Shown here: piece after piece, positions 1 to 7,158 of the stretch
Layout of the letters: every line of letters begins with the position of its first letter
Numbering within the stretch: position 1 is the first letter of the stretch
Source: Lacicoccus alkaliphilus DSM 16010
Lineage (GTDB): Bacteria; Bacillota; Bacilli; Staphylococcales; Salinicoccaceae
Direction of reading: 5' to 3'
NCBI RefSeq assembly: GCF_900142805.1
Contig: NZ_FRCF01000002.1
Location: forward strand, 496,001-560,000
Length of the DNA stretch: 64,000 nucleotides
Made by a program: the position numbers and the translations under genes
The notes under the pieces: model-generated
The model's database searches: none
What the model was told of the DNA's origin: nothing
Seen by the model: the letters and a program-made list of their open reading frames with translations, nothing else

Positions 1-536
1 GCCAGGGTGGCAAGATGGTGCAGTATTTCAAGATCATTACGCATCGTCTTTTCAATGTGGGGACGCTGGACTTTGACTGCCACGACCTGCCCTTCCACAG
101 TCTGTGCCTTGTGCACCTGACCTGTCGAAGCGGAACCCAGCGGCTTTTCGTCCATATTCAAAAAGACATCATCCACTTTCACACCCAGCGAGTCCTCGAT
201 GACCCTCGTCACATCCTCGAAGCTGAACGGCGGGACATCGCTTTGAAGTTTCTCCAGTTCCTCTATGATATCCTTAGGAATCAGGTCCGGCCTGGTACTG
301 GCAATCTGGCCGAGTTTGATGAAAGTCGGGCCCATCTCTTCGATGAACAGCCGTATACGTTCACCCCTGGATTTTTCCTCGGCACTTTTCTGCTGCCTTA
401 AAATGATCCTTTTCGGCAGGCTCAGCAATTCATCGAGACCGAGTTCCTCAACCAGGAACCCGAAGCCGGCATAAGAGAAGTTCATGGCGATTTCCCTGTA
501 ACGGTTAATGTATTCAATACGTTTTTTTATAATCAT
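1..536 (-). CDS. AarF/UbiB (ABC1) kinase-like protein, 3' end outside window
   Basis: The first 178 residues of an ABC1/UbiB atypical kinase-like protein are visible; the rest lies beyond base 1. The family includes UbiB and AarF, linked to isoprenoid quinone metabolism; the substrate here is unknown. Diagnostic stretches are the KLGQ motif (about residues 74-77, in FIKLGQIASTRPDLIP), the Ala/Gly loop PLGSASTGQVHKA (132-144) that replaces the kinase P-loop, and the VAVKVQRP Lys strand (152-159). The ATG at 536 has a GGAG ribosome site 7 bases upstream. It lies on the same strand as cymR, a short distance downstream. In Bacillus this place downstream of cymR is taken by iscS, so the local order differs. 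Family call is firm, function is not. Confidence 0.85.
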   Translation of the reverse strand, partial: MIIKKRIEYINRYREIAMNFSYAGFGFLVEELGLDELLSLPKRIILRQQKSAEEKSRGERIRLFIEEMGPTFIKLGQIASTRPDLIPKDIIEELEKLQSDVPPFSFEDVTRVIEDSLGVKVDDVFLNMDEKPLGSASTGQVHKAQTVEGQVVAVKVQRPHIEKTMRNDLEILHHLATL

Positions 537-558
537 ATAAAAACTCCAAAATAATTAT

Positions 559-975
559 TTATATATGGAACATATAATCATCAAGACCCTCACCGTCATA
601 CTCGACCATATCCTTCAATGTGGTATGATCCAGCACATCACTGATGGCATCCCTGATCCTCCCCCAGAGGAACCTCTCATTGTTGCCGTCCTTTTCATCA
701 CTTTCAACTGCAACGATGTTCTCTTCGACGCTTTTGAATATCTGGCCGACCGTGATTTCTTCAGGCGGATGGTTCAGTTCATAGCCGCCGTACGCGCCCC
801 TGGTACTTTTCACCAGATCCTCTTTTTTTAAGCTGGCAACAATCTGTTCCAGATAGAGATCGCTGATGCCGCGTTCCGTAGCGACTGATTTGACACTCCT
901 TCTCTGTTCACCGTAATCCCGGGCAAGTGCCAGCATAAAATATAAACCATATCTTCCACGTGTGGATATTTTCAT
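559..975 (-). CDS. cymR: Rrf2-family regulator CymR, cysteine metabolism repressor
   Basis: A 138-residue Rrf2 winged-helix protein. The N-terminus MKISTRGRYGLYFML and the recognition region DLYLEQIVASL (about 40-50) closely follow Staphylococcus CymR, the master repressor of cysteine and sulfur metabolism genes that works with CysK. I start at 975 because AGAGGTG lies just upstream; a longer reading from 1038 would run through promoter-like AT-rich DNA. The gene is divergent from rarA, as in Bacillus and Staphylococcus. The protein contains no cysteine at all: the position matching Cys25, the oxidation-sensing residue described for S. aureus CymR, is Arg (GEQRRS). Redox sensing by that route is therefore not possible here. 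Identity is well supported by sequence and neighbour. Confidence 0.88.
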   Translation of the reverse strand: MKISTRGRYGLYFMLALARDYGEQRRSVKSVATERGISDLYLEQIVASLKKEDLVKSTRGAYGGYELNHPPEEITVGQIFKSVEENIVAVESDEKDGNNERFLWGRIRDAISDVLDHTTLKDMVEYDGEGLDDYMFHI

Positions 976-1060
976 AATACACCTCTGCATATACTTTTTA
1001 ATAATCTTGTTAATGTTATAGTATATTAAATATATCATAATAAAACAGTTGGGTGAAAAT

Positions 1061-2341
1061 ATGAGTACACAACCATTGAGTTACCGCATGCGTCCAAGGA
1101 CGATCGACGAAGTGATTTCACAGGAGCATCTGGTGGGTGAAGGCGGGATCATCAGGCGGATGGTCGATGCAAAACGCCTCACTTCGATGATTTTATACGG
1201 CCCCCCGGGCATCGGAAAAACCAGTATCGCAAGCGCCATCGCCGGCTCCACAAAATATATGTTCCGAACATTGAATGCTGTTTCAAATACAAAAAAAGAT
1301 ATGCAGCAGATAGTCGAAGAAGGAAAGATGAGCGGAACCGTCATCCTTTTGCTGGATGAAATACACCGCCTGGATAAGGCCAAACAAGATTTCCTGCTGC
1401 CACACCTGGAAAAAGGGACCATCATCCTCATCGGTGCCACCACTTCCAATCCATACCATGCCATCAACCCGGCCATCCGGTCCAGAACACAGATATTCGA
1501 ACTCGAGCTGCTGGATCAGGAAGATCTCAGACTTGCACTTTCACGGGCCATGGAAGATAAGGAACGCGGACTCGGAAATATAAACATCGATATCGATGAA
1601 GCGGCCATGGAACATTTCACTTTATCCGCACAGGGGGATGTCAGGAGTGCATTGAATGCACTCGAACTTGCTGCGCTCAGCACAAAGACCGACGGGGACA
1701 CGGTCCATATCACACTTGACGATGCGAAAGCCTGCATGCAGAAATCGGCCTTTCTTCATGATAAGGACGGGGATGCCCACTATGATGTGATGAGTGCATT
1801 CCAAAAATCAATCAGAGGGAGTGATGTGGATGCGAGTCTGCATTACCTTGCAAGGCTGATTGAAGCGGGAGATCTCGTGACGATCGCAAGGCGGATGCTC
1901 GTGATTGCTTATGAAGACATCGGTCTTGCCAATCCACAGCTCGCCACGAGGACCCTCAATGCGATCGTCTCGGCCGAGCGACTGGGCTTCCCCGAAGCGA
2001 GGATACCGCTTGCCAACGCCGTGGTGGAACTTGCACTTTCCCCCAAATCAAACAGTGCCTATAAGAGCCTGGACAGCGCACTCGCAGACATCAGGAAAGG
2101 GAAGGCAGGCACAGTGCCCAAGCACTTGAAGGACGGGCATTACGACAGTGCGGATAAGCTCGGGAACAGTGTCGGCTACCAATATCCGCACAACTTCCCG
2201 AATCATGTCGTGGCCCAGCAGTATCTGCCCGAGACTTTGAAGAACAGGCAATACTTCATACCTTCCAAAGATACGAAGTACGAAGGGCAGCTCGAGGAGA
2301 TTTATTCGAAGCTGAAGACGATACTTCGCAAAAGCAAATAA
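1061..2341 (+). CDS. rarA: RarA/MgsA replication-associated recombination AAA+ ATPase
   Basis: A 426-residue AAA+ ATPase of the RarA (MgsA, WRNIP1) family that acts at stalled replication forks. Visible are Walker A GPPGIGKT (47-54), Walker B LLLDEIHR (about 97-103), sensor GATTSNP, and the C-terminal tetramerisation half with AYEDIGLANP and YPHNFPNHVVAQQYLP, typical of the family. The ATG at 1061 follows GGGTG by five bases; a TTG at 1049 is in frame but overlaps the ribosome site. Divergent from cymR, and convergent with the 6S RNA gene, with which it shares a terminator hairpin. Length and motifs are standard. Confidence 0.95.
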   Translation: MSTQPLSYRMRPRTIDEVISQEHLVGEGGIIRRMVDAKRLTSMILYGPPGIGKTSIASAIAGSTKYMFRTLNAVSNTKKDMQQIVEEGKMSGTVILLLDEIHRLDKAKQDFLLPHLEKGTIILIGATTSNPYHAINPAIRSRTQIFELELLDQEDLRLALSRAMEDKERGLGNINIDIDEAAMEHFTLSAQGDVRSALNALELAALSTKTDGDTVHITLDDAKACMQKSAFLHDKDGDAHYDVMSAFQKSIRGSDVDASLHYLARLIEAGDLVTIARRMLVIAYEDIGLANPQLATRTLNAIVSAERLGFPEARIPLANAVVELALSPKSNSAYKSLDSALADIRKGKAGTVPKHLKDGHYDSADKLGNSVGYQYPHNFPNHVVAQQYLPETLKNRQYFIPSKDTKYEGQLEEIYSKLKTILRKSK

Positions 2342-2348
2342 AAAAAGC

Positions 2349-2370
2349 ACCGGGCGCGCAAGCGCCCGGT
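2349..2370. terminator. Terminator between rarA and 6S RNA
   Basis: A perfect 9-bp GC-rich stem (ACCGGGCGC with GCGCCCGGT) around a GCAA loop. The T-run follows it on the minus strand (complement of the A-run at 2341-2346), so it best terminates the 6S RNA; it can also slow rarA transcription from the other side. Confidence 0.85.
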
Positions 2371-2380
2371 ACTTAATATT

Positions 2381-2575
2381 GAAATATCCAAGCCAAGCCG
2401 TGTGTCTTAGCTGATTATTTTGGCCTGCTATTTGCAGGTGGGTGTCCTGTTTCCAACTCCAAACGTCCTGGCGTGCAGGCATGTTTTTCGAAGGAAAACC
2501 TATTAGACTCCCTTTTAAATTGGTGTTAGGTCAAAATATAATTCAACACATCACGAACTTCTCAGATATTTCTAT
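2381..2575 (-). ncRNA. ssrS: 6S RNA (regulator of housekeeping RNA polymerase)
   Basis: An RNA gene of about 195 bases, read on the minus strand. The ends pair perfectly: GAAATATC at 2572-2565 with GATATTTC at 2388-2381. A second closing helix pairs GATGTGTT near the 5' end with AAGACACA near the 3' end, leaving the long, largely double-stranded rod with a central bubble that defines 6S RNA. It has a TATAAT -10 box at 2588-2583 and is followed by a strong terminator. A position beside rarA and near aspS is the known site of 6S RNA in Bacillus and Staphylococcus. 6S RNA binds sigma-A RNA polymerase and lowers housekeeping transcription in stationary phase. No protein frame of note occupies the stretch. 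The end points are approximate. Confidence 0.8.
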
Positions 2576-2582
2576 TACAGAC

Positions 2583-2588
2583 ATTATA
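2583..2588 (-). promoter_or_regulatory. -10 box of the 6S RNA gene
   Basis: TATAAT on the minus strand, about 8 bases before the deduced 5' end of the 6S RNA. No convincing -35 hexamer is seen at 17 bases. Confidence 0.6.
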
Positions 2589-2629
2589 GCACAGGCCAAA
2601 AACTTTGAGAAGCAAAAAGGTATGTAAAT

Positions 2630-3322
2630 TTAAAAAACCTGGCAGACATCGAGCGTACAGCGCTCACAATTGATGTTCCGGCGCAGTGCCTGTATGTCGA
2701 GGACTGTAATATATTTGCGCTCGACTTTGACGATACCGTCATTCTTCAGCCCGGCAAGCATCCTGTTGACCACTTCCCTCGAAGTACCGCAAAGCCCTGC
2801 AAGTTCCTGGTTGGTCAGCTGGGTGTCGATTAAAACACCATCTCTCACCGGCACACCAAAAGAATTGCACAGGCGTATCAAAATGGAATCCATCGCCCCC
2901 TGCTTGCCATACAGGAATAAATCCCGCAATTTAGAAGCATTCCTGTCCCTTTCTATATCAAGCCAGTGCATCCATTCCATCTTCAATTCATCATTCGCCA
3001 TGATGAATTGATCAAATTGTCTTTTATCAAATTTATATATCACACTGGCACATCTCACTTTGGCATAAGTGGTGTGCTCCCGGGCCGGCGTGAAAATCCC
3101 CAGGGCACCGAATATTCCATCCCCCGTCAGATGATTCGTTATCATTTCTTTGCCATCTTCCTGCATCCTGCTGATGAAGATCTCCCCCTCATCTACACAA
3201 TACACATATTCCGCAGCGTCCCCCGGGTGAAATACATATTCACCCTTATTAAAAATGATCCGCTTACCCTTCTCTTTGATCAAGCGCACGACCGACACGG
3301 GTTTGAATATCTCCTCATCCAT
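2630..3322 (-). CDS. fnr: Fnr-type Crp/Fnr regulator with C-terminal Cys cluster
   Basis: A 230-residue Crp/Fnr protein: an N-terminal cyclic-nucleotide-like beta-roll (about 1-120), a dimer helix, and a helix-turn-helix (LTNQELAGLCGTSREVVNRM, about 168-187). The last residues hold Cys219, Cys222 and Cys227. This C-x2-C-x4-C spacing equals that of B. subtilis Fnr (Cys227, 230, 235), where a 4Fe-4S cluster senses oxygen together with an Asp. Staphylococcus itself mostly uses ArcR and NreABC, so this is a Bacillus-like oxygen sensor in a staphylococcal relative. It is divergent from the ba3 oxidase operon, with a TGTGA-N6-TCAC site in between. The ATG at 3322 is preceded by a run of 12 G that forms the ribosome site. 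The family call is firm; iron-sulfur sensing is inferred from the cysteines. Confidence 0.85.
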   Translation of the reverse strand: MDEEIFKPVSVVRLIKEKGKRIIFNKGEYVFHPGDAAEYVYCVDEGEIFISRMQEDGKEMITNHLTGDGIFGALGIFTPAREHTTYAKVRCASVIYKFDKRQFDQFIMANDELKMEWMHWLDIERDRNASKLRDLFLYGKQGAMDSILIRLCNSFGVPVRDGVLIDTQLTNQELAGLCGTSREVVNRMLAGLKNDGIVKVERKYITVLDIQALRRNINCERCTLDVCQVF

Positions 3323-3329
3323 AATGTGA

Positions 3330-3341
3330 CCCCCCCCCCCC
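3330..3341 (-). repeat. Homopolymeric G12 tract forming the fnr ribosome site
   Basis: Twelve consecutive C on the plus strand, so twelve G in the fnr message, ending 7 bases before the ATG. It is the only purine-rich Shine-Dalgarno candidate. Such tracts are prone to slippage, which would change spacing or strength of initiation. Confidence 0.8.
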
Positions 3342-3369
3342 GCCTTCTGAATAAAATAATATCACAATA

Positions 3370-3412
3370 TGTGACTTTTATCACTTTTTTATTTGAAGTC
3401 ATTATCTATCAT
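3370..3412 (+). promoter_or_regulatory. FNR box and -10 box of the cba oxidase promoter
   Basis: TGTGA-CTTTTA-TCACT at 3370-3385 matches the Fnr consensus TGTGA-N6-TCACA in all but the last base. A -10-like TATCAT lies at 3407-3412. With a start near 3419 the box centre (3377.5) falls at about -41.5, the usual place for activation by Crp/Fnr proteins. The site could also serve fnr autoregulation, since it sits in the shared divergent region. Confidence 0.65.
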
Positions 3413-3448
3413 CATAAATAAGAATCATTATTATCCAGGGGTGATAAC

Positions 3449-3613
3449 ATGACTGAAAAGAATGAAGACCGTGCGAGGGAAAGTCTGGAAATCCATGAAG
3501 AAGATCATTCGAAACTCGATTTAAGAGGCACCTTCACGATGGTGCTGTTTTTGGGGGCATTGATGTTCGTCAGCTGGTTCGGAGCTTTCATGCTGTTTTT
3601 AGGAAGAATGTAG
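3449..3613 (+). CDS. cbaD: ba3 cytochrome c oxidase subunit IIa (small membrane subunit)
   Basis: A 54-residue protein: a charged N-terminal part (1-28) and one membrane helix (about 29-51, TFTMVLFLGALMFVSWFGAF). It opens the operon, ten bases before the CuA subunit, exactly where ba3-type oxidases carry the one-helix subunit IIa (CbaD of Thermus and Bacillus relatives). The start has a good ribosome site, AGGGGTG, seven bases upstream. Its call rests on position, size and topology, since the sequence is too short for motifs. Confidence 0.8.
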   Translation: MTEKNEDRARESLEIHEEDHSKLDLRGTFTMVLFLGALMFVSWFGAFMLFLGRM

Positions 3614-3622
3614 AAAGGATGA

Positions 3623-4126
3623 ATGAAAGTGCATAAATTTGAAAAGATATGGATGAGCATCGGTACAGGATCTTTGATTTTATTCCTGGTCATTCTGGGT
3701 GTTTCTGCCGTCCATGCTGGACATACACCGGCAGCGAGCGGAATAGAGACGATACATCCGGATTATGTCAGGGACGATAACAGATTCAGTGAGCCCGGAC
3801 TGTATGAATCATCAGAAGAAGGCTATGATTATGACTTGTATTATGTAGCAAGTGCATTCCGCTATGAACCGGCCGAAGTGGAAGTTCCACAGGGGTCGAG
3901 GGTGCGCATGCAGGTGGTCACTACGGATGTGGTGCATGGCTTTCAGGTCGTCAATACAAATATCAACATGATGGTGGAACCGGGACTGGTATCCACTTAC
4001 GGCACAAACTTCAATACCGTGGGAGAATACCTCGTGATCTGCAATGAATATTGTGGTGTCGGACATACCGATATGACTTCCGTCATAAAAGTGGTGCCTG
4101 AAGAAGGAGATGCAGAAGATGAGTAG
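3623..4126 (+). CDS. cbaB: ba3 cytochrome c oxidase subunit II (CuA)
   Basis: A 167-residue subunit II with one N-terminal membrane anchor (about 12-31) and an outer cupredoxin domain. The binuclear CuA site is complete: His105, then Cys140, Cys144, His148 and Met151 in CNEYCGVGHTDM. The spacing equals that of Thermus ba3 (His114, Cys149, Cys153, His157, Met160) and the length (168 there) is nearly the same. It receives electrons from cytochrome c and passes them to subunit I. A ribosome site AAAGGATG precedes the ATG. Its 3' end overlaps the cbaA start by eight bases. Copper loading would need an SCO-type chaperone; one is encoded at 55.0-55.7 kb. Confidence 0.93.
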   Translation: MKVHKFEKIWMSIGTGSLILFLVILGVSAVHAGHTPAASGIETIHPDYVRDDNRFSEPGLYESSEEGYDYDLYYVASAFRYEPAEVEVPQGSRVRMQVVTTDVVHGFQVVNTNINMMVEPGLVSTYGTNFNTVGEYLVICNEYCGVGHTDMTSVIKVVPEEGDAEDE

Positions 4127-5798
4127 AAATATACACCCCGACAATTTATTTTCGTTGAATAACCGCGTAGATTCAAAAGACGGCAGGCTGGTGCTTGCAA
4201 ATATGATATGGGTGATATTCGCCCTGTTCATCGGCGGTGCCGCCGGATTGTTGCAGACGCTGGTCAGATCAGGCATGTTTGAACTCCCGTTCGGCATCGG
4301 GTACTACCAGCTGCTGACATTACACGGTGTGATACTTGCCCTTGTACTGACCTTCTTCTTCATTATGGGGTTTCAGATTGCGGCCCTGTCAAAGACAGCG
4401 GGAGCTCTGAACCGGACGGAAAGAAGGCTGGGATGGATCGGCTTCTGGCTGATGTCTGCCGGCACGCTGGTCGCGGCTGTCATGATTGCCACAAATGAAG
4501 CTTCGGTATTATATACTTTCTATGCACCGCTTCAGGCACACGCATTCTATTACATAGCCCTCGCGGTCATCATAGTCGGTACATGGTGCTCTGTTGCCGG
4601 ACAGCTGATGCGGTATATCAGATGGAAAAGGGAATTCAGAGGTCATAAAACGCCGTTGTTGAGTTATATGGCTTCGATAAACAATGTGATGTGGCTGGTA
4701 TGTACGATAGGAGTCGCAGCATCAGTCATCTTCCAGTACATCCCTTGGTCCCTCGGCCTGACCGATCGCATCAACGTCTCATTGAGCCGAACGCTGTTTT
4801 GGATGTTCGGCCATGCACTTGTATATTTCTGGCTACTCCCCGCCTATATGGCATGGTACGCAGTGCTTCCGAAAGTGCTCGGCACTGAAGGGTTTTCCGA
4901 CAGTCTTGCACGACTGAGCTTCGTTTTGTTTTTATTCTTCAGCATCCCCGTCGGCATACACCATCAGCTGACCGAACCGGGCATCGATGCATTCTGGAAA
5001 GGGCTCCAGGTCGTCCTGACCTTTGCGGTCATCGTACCTTCCCTAATGACTGCATTCAGCCTGTTTGCGGTGTTTGAAACGCACGGACGTCAGATGGGCG
5101 CCACGGGCCTGCTCGACTGGTTCAAAAAGCTTCCCTGGAAGGATGCACGCTTCGTCCTCCCTTTCCTTGGCATGCTGTTCTTCATACCGGGCGGCATCGG
5201 CGGCATCATCAACGCTTCCGGTCAGATGAACCAGCTCGTCCATAATACGATCTGGGTTGTCGGTCACTTCCACATCACTGTAGGTGCGCCGGTCATACTC
5301 ACCTACTTCGGCATCATGATGTTCCTGCTGCCGCATATTACAGGCACCAGAATAACAAAGCAATTGAACAATATGGGGCTGTATCTCGGATATACGTGGA
5401 CATTCGGCATGGGGCTGATGTCGGCGGCAATGCACTTTGCCGGTCTGCGCGGTGCGCCTCGGCGCTCCACCTATTCCGAGTATGGCGGTGCGGGCATCGC
5501 AGATGAATGGATCACTTATCAGATACTGCAGGCGGTCGGCGGGACCTTCCTCTTCGTTGCCATCATCATTGCAGTGCTGCTGTTCATCCAGCTGATGACC
5601 GGTCCCAAAACAAATGTTCCGGAGGAATTCCCTGTCGCGCCAATGATGGATCAGAATGCGCCGGTCACAAAGTGGCTTGAAAATTGGAGACTGTTGATCA
5701 TCATCACTGTATTCCTCGTATTGATTGCATATACTGTGCCCATCACACAGATGTTCACGGAAAACATACCGGGTGCCCATGGTTATAAACTCTGGTAA
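4119..5798 (+). CDS. cbaA: ba3 cytochrome c oxidase subunit I (haem-copper)
   Basis: A 559-residue haem-copper oxidase subunit I of the B (ba3) family with about 13 membrane helices. Ligands are visible: the low-spin haem His in LTLHGVILAL, the CuB His with cross-linked Tyr in FGHALVYFWLLP, the His pair in GIHHQLTEPG, and both haem histidines in VVGHFHITVG. The K-glutamate channels of A-type oxidases are absent, as expected. It reduces oxygen to water and pumps protons. I start at the second ATG (4119), nine bases after GGAG; the ATG at 4110 touches the ribosome site. Length equals Thermus CbaA (562). High oxygen affinity of this family fits control by Fnr. Confidence 0.93.
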   Translation: MSRNIHPDNLFSLNNRVDSKDGRLVLANMIWVIFALFIGGAAGLLQTLVRSGMFELPFGIGYYQLLTLHGVILALVLTFFFIMGFQIAALSKTAGALNRTERRLGWIGFWLMSAGTLVAAVMIATNEASVLYTFYAPLQAHAFYYIALAVIIVGTWCSVAGQLMRYIRWKREFRGHKTPLLSYMASINNVMWLVCTIGVAASVIFQYIPWSLGLTDRINVSLSRTLFWMFGHALVYFWLLPAYMAWYAVLPKVLGTEGFSDSLARLSFVLFLFFSIPVGIHHQLTEPGIDAFWKGLQVVLTFAVIVPSLMTAFSLFAVFETHGRQMGATGLLDWFKKLPWKDARFVLPFLGMLFFIPGGIGGIINASGQMNQLVHNTIWVVGHFHITVGAPVILTYFGIMMFLLPHITGTRITKQLNNMGLYLGYTWTFGMGLMSAAMHFAGLRGAPRRSTYSEYGGAGIADEWITYQILQAVGGTFLFVAIIIAVLLFIQLMTGPKTNVPEEFPVAPMMDQNAPVTKWLENWRLLIIITVFLVLIAYTVPITQMFTENIPGAHGYKLW

Positions 5799-5802
5799 AA
5801 AA

Positions 5803-5830
5803 GGACCGCTGACTCCCTTGTCAGCGGTCC
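5803..5830. terminator. Bidirectional terminator between cbaA and the dehydrogenase
   Basis: An 11-bp perfect stem (GGACCGCTGAC with GTCAGCGGTCC) around TCCCTT, with T-runs on both sides. The stop codon of the convergent minus-strand gene lies inside the stem. Confidence 0.93.
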
Positions 5831-6693
5831 TTTTTCCTGTAATACCTGTACAATGCACTATGATCTTCCTCCTGAATGGAGGCCTCTTCCATCAGTTCAG
5901 ACATGATTTCCTTGGTCCGGCCGGTGATGCACAGGTTTTCGATGAAGCTTCCATCTACACTTGCGAATGCGTTGTTCAAATCTTTCATATGCAGCTTCAT
6001 CTTGAATCCAGGCCGGTACTCGTCTTCAGCCATTTTCCTGAACTTGGCCTCCATCACGGCACTCCCGGCCAACCCGCCACTGATGGCGTCGTACACGGTA
6101 TCCAGATCAAGTTCCATTTCTTCTGCAAGAGCGACGCCTTCCGACAGTGCGGCAATATTATTGGCGACGATCACCTGGTTGACCAGTTTCACGGCATTGC
6201 CGGACCCCACCGGACCCGTGTGCACTATGCTCGTGCCCATGCCTTCCAGTATCGGCCGCACCGCTTCAAACTCCTCCTCATCACCGCCTGCCATGATGGA
6301 CAGGGTGCCTGCCACCGCTTTCTCTTCCCCGCCGCTCACAGGCGCGTCGATATACTGATGGCCGTGTGCATTGATCGCCTCGAATACTGCCTTGCTCGTC
6401 TCAGGGTTGATTGAACTCATGTCGACAACTGTCGTTTCAGGATTGAACTTCTTATACAGGCCGCTGTCGACGATGACTTCCTGCACTTCTGCCGAGTCAG
6501 GCAGCATCAGAATGATGACCTCCGACTTTGCAGCCACCGCTTCGCGGTCTTTCGTGACGTTCGCCCCGTAGCCGGCCAGCTCCTCGTTTGTATCATCATT
6601 GGAACTGCAGATATATACACTGTGCCCTTTTTTCAACAGGTTGATGCACATCGGCTTCCCCATTATTCCGAGACCGATAAATCCGATGTTCAT
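5821..6693 (-). CDS. NAD(P)-dependent beta-hydroxyacid dehydrogenase (GarR/HIBADH family)
   Basis: A 290-residue oxidoreductase. The N-terminal Rossmann motif is GLGIMG (7-12), followed by the substrate stretch DAPVSGG (about 116-122) and the catalytic Lys169 in GNAVKLVNQ. These define the family of 3-hydroxyisobutyrate dehydrogenase and tartronate semialdehyde (2-hydroxy-3-oxopropionate) reductase. The true substrate cannot be told from sequence; DAPVSGG with GTLSIMAGG is common in GarR-like proteins. The ATG at 6693 follows AGGAGTG. It is ten bases downstream of a YCII-domain gene on the same strand, likely one transcript. Confidence 0.85.
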   Translation of the reverse strand: MNIGFIGLGIMGKPMCINLLKKGHSVYICSSNDDTNEELAGYGANVTKDREAVAAKSEVIILMLPDSAEVQEVIVDSGLYKKFNPETTVVDMSSINPETSKAVFEAINAHGHQYIDAPVSGGEEKAVAGTLSIMAGGDEEEFEAVRPILEGMGTSIVHTGPVGSGNAVKLVNQVIVANNIAALSEGVALAEEMELDLDTVYDAISGGLAGSAVMEAKFRKMAEDEYRPGFKMKLHMKDLNNAFASVDGSFIENLCITGRTKEIMSELMEEASIQEEDHSALYRYYRKKDR

Positions 6694-6703
6694 TGAATCA
6701 CTC

Positions 6704-6976
6704 CTAAATTTCGTAGTTGGTCACCATTTCCCATTCATGCATTTCGTAACCCCTTGCACCGTTGATGACATAAGGATCCTGTTTTACGAGTTTCTCCACT
6801 TCTTCATCATGTTCACCTTTATAGATCACGAGACCACCTGCACCGTCCGTAAAACGGCCGTTCATTATGATGACATCCTTCTCACGGAGTCCTTCTAAAA
6901 ATTTTAAATGTTCTTCTCTGTAGGCCTTGCTTTTTTCTTCATCCTTCATCGGTAAGAACACCGCAAAATACTTCAT
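6704..6976 (-). CDS. YCII-domain protein
   Basis: A 90-residue single-domain YCII (YciI-like) protein with an alpha-beta ferredoxin-like fold. Family traits seen are the N-terminal strand KYFAVFLPM, the REEHLKFLEGL helix with a His that can act in catalysis, GRFTDGAGGLVIY and the C-terminal DPYV motif. YciI relatives include weak dehydrochlorinase-like enzymes; most have no known role. A clear ribosome site (GGAGTG) precedes the ATG. Probably co-transcribed with the dehydrogenase 10 bases downstream, which suggests a shared small-molecule substrate, but that is inference. Confidence 0.8.
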   Translation of the reverse strand: MKYFAVFLPMKDEEKSKAYREEHLKFLEGLREKDVIIMNGRFTDGAGGLVIYKGEHDEEVEKLVKQDPYVINGARGYEMHEWEMVTNYEI

Positions 6977-7034
6977 AAAGACTTCACTCCATTTTTAATT
7001 AATGATATCAAACTTTTCAGAATAATTGAATGTG

Positions 7035-7071
7035 ATAAAAAAGACGGACATAAACTATCGGTTTATGACCG
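7035..7071 (-). terminator. Terminator downstream of aspS
   Basis: On the minus strand the stem CGGTCATAAAC/GTTTATGTCCG (one A-A mismatch as read on the plus strand) with loop CGATA is followed by TCTTTTTTATC. It ends the hisS-aspS transcript about 90 bases after the aspS stop. The DNA between (7072-7158) shows no gene. Confidence 0.85.
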
Positions 7072-7158
7072 CCAAAGAGTCAGTGCCCTGACCTTAATAT
7101 AACCTGCAATCCGTCATTTGAAACATCGACTGACTGCATCCAGACCATGATATTGTCA

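Noticed and set aside
5043-5858. Minus-strand open frame of 271 codons
   Set aside because: Antisense to cbaA, with a His/Arg/Asp-rich composition typical of shadow frames.
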